Assembly (NCBI GenBank): GCA_015523725.1
Contig: WAJV01000101.1
Location: 1 to 44,307 of the forward strand
DNA from: Candidatus Geothermarchaeota archaeon
GTDB taxonomy: Archaea; Thermoproteota; Nitrososphaeria; Geothermarchaeales; JDFR-13
DNA length: 44,307 nucleotides
Reading direction: 5' to 3'
Shown here: positions 30,501 to 38,694 of the stretch, one piece after another
Layout of the letters: each line of letters begins with the position of its first letter
Position numbering within the stretch: position 1 is the first letter of the stretch
Position numbers and translations under genes: made by a program
Notes under the pieces: generated by a model
Seen by the model: the letters and a program-made list of their open reading frames with translations, nothing else
The model's database searches: none
What the model was told of the DNA's origin: nothing

Positions 30501-31274
30501 AAATTTACTTTTGATGATTTGGTGAGTCAGCCTAGGCGGGTTCTTACTTCACCGATGTGGTATGGTATTGAGGCTCCCGGACGGACATATACTCCATATG
30601 CTGTTAATGTGGAGAGGTTGGTGCCTTTTAGGACGCTTAGTGGGAGGCAGGAGATCTATATTGATCACGGAGTCTTTAGAGAGTTGGGTGAGAGTCTACC
30701 GATATATAAGCCGCCTATTGATCAGTTGACTACTGGTGATATGCCTAGTAAACTCCCTAGTGGTGTTAAGTTATTTAGGTATATTACTCCACATGGGAAG
30801 TGGGGTATTCACTCGACTTTCTATGATAATTTGAGGATGCAGCATTTACACAGGGGTGGCCAGAGACTATTCATTAATCCACGTGATGCGGAGGAGATTG
30901 GTGTTGATGATAATGAATGGGTTGAGGTATTTAATGGCCACGGTATTATGGTGTGTAGAGTGGCTACTAGTCATAGGGTGCCGAGGGGGATGGTTATTAT
31001 GTACCACATGTCAGAGAAGCATATCGGTGTCCCCATATCTAAGTTGGCTCAGGAGCTGGGTTGTAGTGATATCTCTGGCGGTAATACTAATGCAGTGACA
31101 AGGATTCTCCAGAATCCTGCATGGATGGTTGGTGGATATGCTCAACTGAGTTATTTCTTGAACTATTGGGGTACATGCCCTTCAGAGCGAGATATAATAG
31201 TTGCGGTTAGAAGGCTTCCACTTGCACCCGGTGAGAAGGTGACCTATGTCTCGCCTTCTAGGTTTAGGAGGTGA
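27558..31274 (+). CDS. narG: Respiratory nitrate reductase alpha subunit (Mo-bisMGD)
   Basis: About 1240 aa; [47 protein letters not shown] (Fe-S His/Cys motif), [27 protein letters not shown]; ORF track start GTG 27549, ATG 27558 preferred. Confidence 0.96.
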   Translation: [1238 protein letters not shown]

Positions 31275-32797
31275 TTGGGTTGAGGGTTGGTGTTCAAATA
31301 GGTGTAGTATTTAATTTAGATAAATGTATTGGTTGTAATACATGTACGGTTGCATGTAAGAATCTATGGACTAATAGAGATGGCTGTGAATATATGTGGT
31401 GGAATAATGTTGAATATAAACCGGGAACAGGGTATCCTAGGCAGTGGGAGAATCAGGATAGGTATAGGGGAGGTTGGGTAAAGAAGAATGGGGATCTAAA
31501 GCTGCGTATAGGTGGAAAGTTAAGTATTCTACTCAATATTTTCTGGAATCCTTATCTACCTAGGATGGAGGATTATATGGGTAAGCATGGTCCATGGACA
31601 TATACATATGAGGATCTTCACACGAATATTCCGATGACACAGACTCCTGTTGCTAGGCCTAAATCGATGATTAGTGGTGAGGAGGATATTGAGTTGGAGT
31701 GGGGTGTTAATTGGGAGGATGAGGGTGCAGGTATTAATAAGACTGCCTTGGAGGATGTGAATTTCCAGAAGTTGTCGCCTGAGGAGAGGGAGGCTTATTT
31801 ACAGTATGAACACGTTTTTTACTTCTTTGTTCCGAGGATATGTAATCACTGTTTAAATCCAGGTTGTGTAGCAGCCTGTCCAGCCGGTGCAATATATAAG
31901 CGTGAGGAGGATGGTATTGTCCTAATTGCACAGGATAAGTGTAGGGGTTGGAGGTTCTGTATATCTGGCTGTCCCTATAAAAAGGTTTATTTTAACTGGA
32001 ATACTGGTAAGTCTGAGAAATGTATATTGTGTTACCCCAAGATTGAGCATGGATTACCTCCCCAGTGTATGCATGCATGTGTAGGGAAGATTAGATATGT
32101 GGGTGTAGTTTTATACGATATGGATCGTGTCTATGAGGCGGCGTCGGCTCCTGATAAGGAGTTGGTTAGGGCTCATAGGGATATAATTCTTGATCCTTTT
32201 GATGAGGAGGTTGTTTCAGCGGCTAGGGCTGCTGGCGTTCCTGAGAGTTGGATTGAGGCGGCTCGGAAGTCGCCTTTCTATTTCTTTGTAAAGAAGTGGG
32301 AGGTGGCTTTGCCATTACATCCTGAATTTAGGACTTTACCGATGGTCTGGTATATACCTCCATTAAGCCCTATGAAGACTGTGGTTAAGGATGGTGTCTT
32401 CGATGTTTCTGGTGAATGGCTACCCGAACTAGATGATTTTAGGATACCCATTAAGTATCTTGCTAATCTATTGGCCGCTGGAAATATAGCTGAGGTTGAG
32501 AAGGCTTTGAGGAGGTTGATTGCCGTTAGAAAGTATAGGAGGAGTGTTAATGTCGATGGTGAGGCCGACGCCTCTATATTGGAGGAGGTTGGTTTGACTG
32601 TGGAGGACGCTGAACATATGTACCGTCTTCTTGCACTCGCGTTCTTTAATGAGAGGTTTGTAATTCCGACTACCCATAGGGAGAAGGTTGTCGAGCCATA
32701 TGTTGAGCAAGGCTTCAGAGGGTTCTATGAGAAGATGGTTAAGAGGATTTGGCATAAGGAGCCGTTGAGGGATTATCCTCCTGATCTGGGGAGGTGA
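31271..32797 (+). CDS. narH: Respiratory nitrate reductase beta subunit
   Basis: 508 aa; four Cys clusters including CRGWRFCISGCPYKKVYFNWNTGKSEKCILCYP; overlaps narG stop; likely start TTG 31280 after SD-like GGAGGTGA. Confidence 0.96.
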   Translation: MIGLRVGVQIGVVFNLDKCIGCNTCTVACKNLWTNRDGCEYMWWNNVEYKPGTGYPRQWENQDRYRGGWVKKNGDLKLRIGGKLSILLNIFWNPYLPRMEDYMGKHGPWTYTYEDLHTNIPMTQTPVARPKSMISGEEDIELEWGVNWEDEGAGINKTALEDVNFQKLSPEEREAYLQYEHVFYFFVPRICNHCLNPGCVAACPAGAIYKREEDGIVLIAQDKCRGWRFCISGCPYKKVYFNWNTGKSEKCILCYPKIEHGLPPQCMHACVGKIRYVGVVLYDMDRVYEAASAPDKELVRAHRDIILDPFDEEVVSAARAAGVPESWIEAARKSPFYFFVKKWEVALPLHPEFRTLPMVWYIPPLSPMKTVVKDGVFDVSGEWLPELDDFRIPIKYLANLLAAGNIAEVEKALRRLIAVRKYRRSVNVDGEADASILEEVGLTVEDAEHMYRLLALAFFNERFVIPTTHREKVVEPYVEQGFRGFYEKMVKRIWHKEPLRDYPPDLGR

Positions 32798-32802
32798 TGG
32801 CC

Positions 32803-33375
32803 ATGTCTCTTGATGTTATTGGTTTAATGTATCGGGCTTTGGCAACTCTATTATTAAATCCAGTCCATGGGGAAGCTGAGTTGAATAAGGTACGAGCCCC
32901 GCTCCTATCTCTTGGTACCGTGGAACTTGATGATGACTTGAGAAGGCTTTGGAGGGAGTTGGTTGATATTCTTCAGCTTGGATATCCTGGAGATGAGGAG
33001 GAATATATTTCCTTATTTGAGTTATCTCCAAAAGTCCCACTATATCTAAGTCACTATTATTCTGATGATCCACAGTCTAAAATATTTTTCATGCTATATC
33101 TGAAGAACCTGTATAGATTCAGTGGACTTATTCAAGTTCATGGGGAGCTCCCTGATTATCTCCCACTTATTCTAGAGTATTTGGGTCTCACTTGGAATCG
33201 AGGGCATAGGGGGATGCGGAGCCACTTTATATCCCATTATTTACTTCCATTGATAACTAATCTGAGGGAGAAGTTGGATGCCTATTCATTAAAATATACT
33301 CGTGTAATAGATCTGGCACTGGGTTTGATGAAGTATGAGTTGAGGTTTTCGGAGGAGGTGGTGCGTAGTGGCTAA
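32803..33375 (+). CDS. narJ: Nitrate reductase assembly chaperone, NarJ/TorD-like
   Basis: ORF 32794..33375; position between narH and narI; SLFELSPKVPLYLSHYYSDDP; ATG 32803 follows GGGAGGTGA. Confidence 0.85.
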   Translation: MSLDVIGLMYRALATLLLNPVHGEAELNKVRAPLLSLGTVELDDDLRRLWRELVDILQLGYPGDEEEYISLFELSPKVPLYLSHYYSDDPQSKIFFMLYLKNLYRFSGLIQVHGELPDYLPLILEYLGLTWNRGHRGMRSHFISHYLLPLITNLREKLDAYSLKYTRVIDLALGLMKYELRFSEEVVRSG

Positions 33376-34030
33376 TCCCTTTGATTTCTTATTATTTGGT
33401 GTTATGCCATATATAATGCTGGTATTGTTTATTGGTGTGCAGGCATATAGGTGGTTGGTTAGTAGGTATTTATGGACGCCTAGATCAAGCGAGGTTCTGG
33501 AGAAGAATGTGATTGGGTTGTCCTCGATCTCTATTCACTATGGTATTATTATTGTGTTTGTGGCTCATTTGTTGGGCTGGTCTACAAACTTCCTTCAAGC
33601 AACAGCATTACTTCCTTATTTCAGGTTATTGGCTACCGCAGGCGCCTTATTACTAATCTATGGTTCATTGGTGGCATTGTATAGACGCTTTACGGTGCCT
33701 TATATACGTAGAAATAGCTCTGCTGAAGATTATATTATATTATTATTCTTGTTAATTATTCCTTCATTAGGTTTGGTTAATGACTATTTACTGGGCCATT
33801 TCGGGATTTTTGTGGTCGTGTCTAAGTGGTTGACTAGTATATTTGTTGGCCAGCCGAATGTTGAGTTGATGAGTACTATTCCGATAATTAATAAGATACA
33901 TATTTTTATTGCATTGCTTTTCCTTTGTTACTGGCCTTTCACCAAGATGGCTGGGATGATTAGTTTCCCAATCACTTATCTCTGGAGGCCTTATCAAGTG
34001 ATAAGGAGGTATAGGAGGGTGTTGAAGTAG
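33368..34030 (+). CDS. narI: Respiratory nitrate reductase gamma subunit (membrane cytochrome b)
   Basis: 220 aa; about 5 TM; SIHYGIIIVFVAHLLG, NKIHIFIALLFLCYWPFTKMAGMISFPITYLWRPYQVIR. Confidence 0.92.
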   Translation: MANPFDFLLFGVMPYIMLVLFIGVQAYRWLVSRYLWTPRSSEVLEKNVIGLSSISIHYGIIIVFVAHLLGWSTNFLQATALLPYFRLLATAGALLLIYGSLVALYRRFTVPYIRRNSSAEDYIILLFLLIIPSLGLVNDYLLGHFGIFVVVSKWLTSIFVGQPNVELMSTIPIINKIHIFIALLFLCYWPFTKMAGMISFPITYLWRPYQVIRRYRRVLK

Positions 34031-34321
34031 ATGGAGATTGATTTTAATGAGGCTAGAACCATCTATAAATTACTGGTTGAGAAGGCTAGTAACGGGGGGT
34101 ATACGGCGAAGAATCTCTTGGCCTTATTGGAGGAACATTTTCCGGGGGATGTGGAGCGTCAAATGACTCTTCTTTATTTTATTTATAAGATTAGGTGGGC
34201 AATGGCGTCTAATGACCGTGGTTTGGTTAATGAATTGATTGGTGAGGCGAAGAAATATGGTGTGTATAAGTCTTTACAGACAATTTTAAACTCTATATCG
34301 TCTTATGAGGGGGTTTTATAG
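34031..34321 (+). CDS. Uncharacterised 96-aa protein inside the nar operon
   Basis: ATG directly abuts narI TAG (34028..34030); its stop lies 1 nt before the likely narK ATG (34323); helical, soluble. Confidence 0.8.
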   Translation: MEIDFNEARTIYKLLVEKASNGGYTAKNLLALLEEHFPGDVERQMTLLYFIYKIRWAMASNDRGLVNELIGEAKKYGVYKSLQTILNSISSYEGVL

Positions 34322-34322
34322 G

Positions 34323-35645
34323 ATGGTGGATAAATCTGAGTTGGTTTTGAAGTATAGGTTGAAGGGGGATCCGAAGACTGGTTTGATCGCCGCGACATTC
34401 GGGTTCTTCGTGGGATTCGCTGCTGTCGCTTTGTATGGACCTACTGCTAAGGTGTTTAAGGAGGTTATGGGTTTATCGGGGTTCCTACTTGGCCTTTTAG
34501 TTGCTGCGCCTCAATTGTCGGGGTCTCTGCTAAGGATTCCTTTTGGTGCATGGGTTGATAAGGTCGGGGGTAAGAAGCCGTTATCGACTCTTTTATTCCT
34601 ATCGATTATTGGGATGGCTGGCTTATCAACTATTCTATTATTGTACTACCCTACTAATTTGAATATTGGGCTTTATCCAGCTATATTAATCTTTGGCATA
34701 TTATCTGGATGCGGCGTTGCAACTTTCTCAGTTGGCATTCCACAGACCTCATATTGGTATCCGCAGCGGAAGCAGGGTTGGGCATTAGGTGTATATGCTG
34801 GTTTGGGTAATACTGCTCCAGGATTCTTTACAATAATACTTCCATTTGCATTGGCTGCACTTGGTTTGACTTATTCTTATGTTGCATGGCTACTCTTTCT
34901 GTTGGTTGGTACAGCTATATACTTGTTAATAGCCCATGATGCATATTATTTCCAACTGAGGGCTAAAGGTGTTCCAAGGGGAGAGAGTATCGAGGTTGCT
35001 AAAGAATTGGGGCAGGAGTTGTTTCCGTCGGGTAAGGTTACTGAGGCTCTAAAGATTTCGGCTAAGATCCCTAGGACATGGGCCCTTGTATTGCTTTACT
35101 TCACTTCTTTCGGCGGCTTCCTGGCATTAACAACATGGTTTCCAACCTATTGGTCGATTTATTATGGTTTTGATTTGAGGAGCGCCGGGATTCTTACAGC
35201 GATATTCTTTTCACTACTAGCTTCTTTCATTAGGGTTTATGGTGGGTCCTTAAGTGATAAGATGGGTGGGGAGAAGACCGCCATACTTAGCTTTGCATTG
35301 GTTATATTGGGTGCTTTCCTACTTATTATTACGGGTGCATTCATACCCAAGATATTTTATTCATCTCTACTGGGCTCTATATTCATTGGTGCTGGTATGG
35401 GTATAGCGAATGCAGCTGTGTTTAAATTAGTCCCTAAGTATGTTCCGGAGGCCGTTGGTGGAGCTTCGGGTTGGGTTGGTGGACTAGGTGCATTCGGCGG
35501 ATTCGCTGTACCACCTATACTTGGATTGTTTGTAGATGTATTTGGCTTGGTAGGCTATTCATTGGGATTCATTGTATATATCCTATTAGCCCTCATGTCG
35601 ATAGCGATATCTATTATACTTATGAAGACTTATGGTCATAGTTGA
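34323..35645 (+). CDS. narK: NarK-like MFS nitrate/nitrite transporter
   Basis: ORF 34305..35645; GLIAATFGFFVGFAAVALYGPTAKVF, RIPFGAWVDKVGGKKP, position in nar operon. Confidence 0.88.
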   Translation: MVDKSELVLKYRLKGDPKTGLIAATFGFFVGFAAVALYGPTAKVFKEVMGLSGFLLGLLVAAPQLSGSLLRIPFGAWVDKVGGKKPLSTLLFLSIIGMAGLSTILLLYYPTNLNIGLYPAILIFGILSGCGVATFSVGIPQTSYWYPQRKQGWALGVYAGLGNTAPGFFTIILPFALAALGLTYSYVAWLLFLLVGTAIYLLIAHDAYYFQLRAKGVPRGESIEVAKELGQELFPSGKVTEALKISAKIPRTWALVLLYFTSFGGFLALTTWFPTYWSIYYGFDLRSAGILTAIFFSLLASFIRVYGGSLSDKMGGEKTAILSFALVILGAFLLIITGAFIPKIFYSSLLGSIFIGAGMGIANAAVFKLVPKYVPEAVGGASGWVGGLGAFGGFAVPPILGLFVDVFGLVGYSLGFIVYILLALMSIAISIILMKTYGHS

Positions 35646-35681
35646 GATATATTTTTAGTAGGGGGTGTTATTCTGTTGAGG

Positions 35682-36182
35682 ATGCGAGGTCTACTGGCCC
35701 TGTTAACTATCATAATATTATTAGCTGCTTTCGCCTCTGTTTACGCCCAACTAAGTGAGACGGAGGCTGAACAGAAGTTTAATCAGTATGGGTGTACGAA
35801 TTGTCACACTGAGGGTGGGGCTGCGGATCCCTGGGATGAGGTTCTGGATGAGATAAGGGCTTGGGCTACTGAATATGGTTCATTGGATGAAGGGGCTAGA
35901 CACGTAGTATACTTTGGGCAATCCGGTAAATTCAATAGTTTCGATGAACTCATTAGTCAAATGGCTTCTAACGTTGGTAAGTCTCCAAGTGATATATCGG
36001 ATCTAGTCCAGTTTTTGAAGAATGAGTTTAATGAGGCTAAGGGTACTGCTGGTGGAAGTCCGTCACCCTCTCCCACGACAGGCGGGGGTGGCGGTGGTTT
36101 ACCTACCGAGTTACTCTATGCCATTATTATCTTCATTATTATCATAGTTATCATAGTTGCCTATGTGATGCGTAGGAGATGA
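35682..36182 (+). CDS. Membrane-anchored monoheme cytochrome c
   Basis: N-terminal signal peptide, single CTNCH heme motif, Gly/Pro/Ser-rich linker (GGSPSPSPTTGGGGGG), C-terminal TM then RRR. Confidence 0.9.
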   Translation: MRGLLALLTIIILLAAFASVYAQLSETEAEQKFNQYGCTNCHTEGGAADPWDEVLDEIRAWATEYGSLDEGARHVVYFGQSGKFNSFDELISQMASNVGKSPSDISDLVQFLKNEFNEAKGTAGGSPSPSPTTGGGGGGLPTELLYAIIIFIIIIVIIVAYVMRRR

Positions 36183-36195
36183 TTCTCTTCCACAT

Positions 36196-36228
36196 CATTT
36201 ATTTATTTTTATATCTTTTTATTATTGG
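36196..36228 (+). terminator. Candidate T-rich archaeal terminator after the nar-cyt c operon
   Basis: Sequence catttatttatttttatatctttttattattg, immediately downstream of cytochrome c stop. Confidence 0.35.
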
Positions 36229-36246
36229 GGTTGTGGGAGGAACCAT

Positions 36247-36846
36247 ATGTATATTATGAGGGTTAGGGTTCCCAGGCAGTGCTGGATAGGGCGTATAACT
36301 ACTAAATATAGAAATGTGAGTCTTAAGGTTTATTCATATGTTAAGATGGGTGATGAGACTTTAATTAATGCATATGTCTATCGATCAGGGTCTGGGGTTA
36401 TTAAGGATTTGGAGGAATTACCTTGTGTTAAAAAATTGACTGTGATTAGTGGTAAAGATGATATTTTCGCTATTAGGGTGGTGTGTAGCTGTCCATTAAG
36501 TGACGTATTTTCCAAGACAATGACTATTCCACCAGTTCCGTTTGAGGTCTCAAATGGAGTTGCTAACTGGGATTTGAGTGATTTCGATAAGGTTAATATT
36601 TTTAATATATTTAGGGATGAGGCTAAGAAGGCCGGTGGATCCATTAGGGTTGTTAAGAAGAAGGTTGATGGGTTGACTGAGAGGCAGAGGGAGGTGTTAA
36701 GGATAGCTATTTCACTAGGGTACTATGACTATCCTAGGAAGATCACATTATCTGAATTAGCGTCTAAGCTTGGTGTATCAAAGGCATCTTTATCCGAGAT
36801 GCTTATGAAGATAGAGAGTAAAGTTATTAAGAAATATTTTGAGTAA
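36247..36846 (+). CDS. HTH_10 (Bat-like) transcriptional regulator
   Basis: 199 aa; C-term LTERQREVLRIAISLGYYDYPRKITLSELASKLGVSKASLSEMLMKIESKVI. Confidence 0.92.
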   Translation: MYIMRVRVPRQCWIGRITTKYRNVSLKVYSYVKMGDETLINAYVYRSGSGVIKDLEELPCVKKLTVISGKDDIFAIRVVCSCPLSDVFSKTMTIPPVPFEVSNGVANWDLSDFDKVNIFNIFRDEAKKAGGSIRVVKKKVDGLTERQREVLRIAISLGYYDYPRKITLSELASKLGVSKASLSEMLMKIESKVIKKYFE

Positions 36847-36856
36847 TTGACTGGGA

Positions 36857-37216
36857 ATGTCTAGAGTAGTTATAAGGCTGAAGAGGGTATATGATCCTGT
36901 GGGTGATGATGGTCTCAGGATCCTTGTTGATAGATTGTGGCCTAGGGGGGTATCTAAAGATAAGGTTGATGTCTGGTTTAGAGATGTGGCGCCTACTCAT
37001 GAGTTGAGGAGATGGTATTCACATGATCCGGATAGATGGATCGAGTTTAAGCAGAGGTATTTAAAGGAATTGGAGAATAATCCTCATGTCTCTGAACTTA
37101 TTGAATTAATTAGGGGAAGGGATGTTGTTACACTGCTTTACGCCTCTAGGGATAAGGCACGGAATAATGCTGTGGTGCTTAAGGAATATTTGGAGAGTAA
37201 ATTAAGTGGTTTGTAG
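36857..37216 (+). CDS. DUF488 family protein
   Basis: 119 aa; [52 protein letters not shown]. Confidence 0.93.
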   Translation: MSRVVIRLKRVYDPVGDDGLRILVDRLWPRGVSKDKVDVWFRDVAPTHELRRWYSHDPDRWIEFKQRYLKELENNPHVSELIELIRGRDVVTLLYASRDKARNNAVVLKEYLESKLSGL

Positions 37217-37373
37217 AATATATAATTAATATGTCTTTATAATGACTTAATATGATGGTGTTGCATAATCGAAACGCCTTTTTTGGTATATTTAGTATTA
37301 ATTAATTTATATTGATATTTCTAGTATGTACTATTAATTTTTCATAATAAAATTAATATACTATAATATAAAC

Positions 37374-37886
37374 ATGACTGTTAACAAAGCCGATCAATCA
37401 GCTGGATATGTTGATGTTAGGGGGTTCCCGATTTTTTATAGAGGGAATAGGGTGGCTATTGTTAACTATGATATTCTAAGGATATTGATAGAGGAATCTA
37501 AAAAGGCTCTGGGTGATGAGGCTGCTAGGTCATTGGCTTATCATCTGGGTGTAGTTACTGGTAGGAGGTTCCATGACCTTTTGTCAAATAAATTTTGTGG
37601 AGGCGGTGTTGAGGAGTTTGCTGAGTTCTTTAGTAGATTTATGTTGGAGCATGGTTGGGGGAGGCTTAGTGCCATTGATTTAAAGGGTGAAGATCTTCTT
37701 ATAGAGATTGATGATTTATTTGAGTGTAGTGTTCAAGTTAGTGGTAGGCCAACTTCATCCTTTACCCTTGGTTTTATAGAGGGTTTTATGAATAGGCTGC
37801 TCGGTGTTAGGGTTGTGGTTAAGGAGGTCGACTGTATATCCACTGGTGGTGAACGATGTATATTTAAGGTATATCCACTTAAGTAA
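37374..37886 (+). CDS. V4R-domain protein (stand-alone)
   Basis: 170 aa; LLIEIDDLFECSVQVSGRPTSSFTLGFIEGFMNRLLGVRVVVKEVDCISTGGERCIFKVYPL. Confidence 0.85.
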   Translation: MTVNKADQSAGYVDVRGFPIFYRGNRVAIVNYDILRILIEESKKALGDEAARSLAYHLGVVTGRRFHDLLSNKFCGGGVEEFAEFFSRFMLEHGWGRLSAIDLKGEDLLIEIDDLFECSVQVSGRPTSSFTLGFIEGFMNRLLGVRVVVKEVDCISTGGERCIFKVYPLK

Positions 37887-37907
37887 GGTAGTTTAATAAT
37901 TTTTTCT

Positions 37908-38591
37908 ATGAAGGATTTAGTTAAGTATGTGGCTGAGAAATTAGATAATACTTTATTGAGTATTGATGTTGATAGAGATAAGTTGATTAATTTCGTCGAG
38001 AGGAGTGTTGATTATGGTGTTAGAGCGGTTGTTCTCCATCCATATTTTATTGGTGAGGTGGCTGACATAGTTCGTGGTACCACTCGTTTGTGTTCGGTTG
38101 TGGCTTTCCCATATGGTTTTACTGGTGTAGGTGTTAAGATTAGGGAGGCTGAATATTGTATAGATAAAGGTGTCGATGAATTAGATATCGTCCTCAATAC
38201 TTATTTACTGCGAGCTGGATTGGTGGATAAGTTTAGGGATGAATCCTATTTATTGAGGAAGTATATATCATCTGAGTATGGGGATATTACTTTGAAGTTT
38301 ATTGTTGAGGTGACTTTATTGTCTAGAGAAGAATTAGATACAGCTATTAGTATTATCAATGATGTAGGTCCAGATTTCTTTAAGACGTCGACTGGCCATG
38401 GACCTAGGGGGACTACTGTAGATGACGTTAAGTATATTCGGGGTGCCTTGGATAAGGGTATCGGGTTGAAGGCTGCTGGTGGTATCAGGGAGTTGAGGCA
38501 GTTCTTGGCTTTGGTGGAGGCTGGGGCCGATATAATTGGTGCTAGTAGGGGGTTTGATATAATTAGGGAGGCTGTTGAGTCTTCTAAATAA
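37908..38591 (+). CDS. deoC: Deoxyribose-phosphate aldolase
   Basis: 227 aa; LKFIVEVTLL, DFFKTSTGHGPRGTTVDDVKYIR (Schiff-base Lys), GLKAAGGIR. Confidence 0.95.
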   Translation: MKDLVKYVAEKLDNTLLSIDVDRDKLINFVERSVDYGVRAVVLHPYFIGEVADIVRGTTRLCSVVAFPYGFTGVGVKIREAEYCIDKGVDELDIVLNTYLLRAGLVDKFRDESYLLRKYISSEYGDITLKFIVEVTLLSREELDTAISIINDVGPDFFKTSTGHGPRGTTVDDVKYIRGALDKGIGLKAAGGIRELRQFLALVEAGADIIGASRGFDIIREAVESSK

Positions 38592-38694
38592 TATTTGCTG
38601 AATTCTTTTAATATTGTTATGTATGTTATTTGGCGGGTTTCTATGTAGTTTATTTAATTTATATTTTCTTATGCTATTTAGTGTGATTTTGTGA

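Noticed and set aside
32468-32755. Minus-strand ORFs within narH/narJ and the ribosomal genes (e.g. 32468..32755, 40014..40289, 40783..41076, 41698..42072, 42534..42902)
   Set aside because: Antisense to unmistakable conserved genes; compositions (T/N/H/L/P rich) reflect the G/T-rich sense strand.
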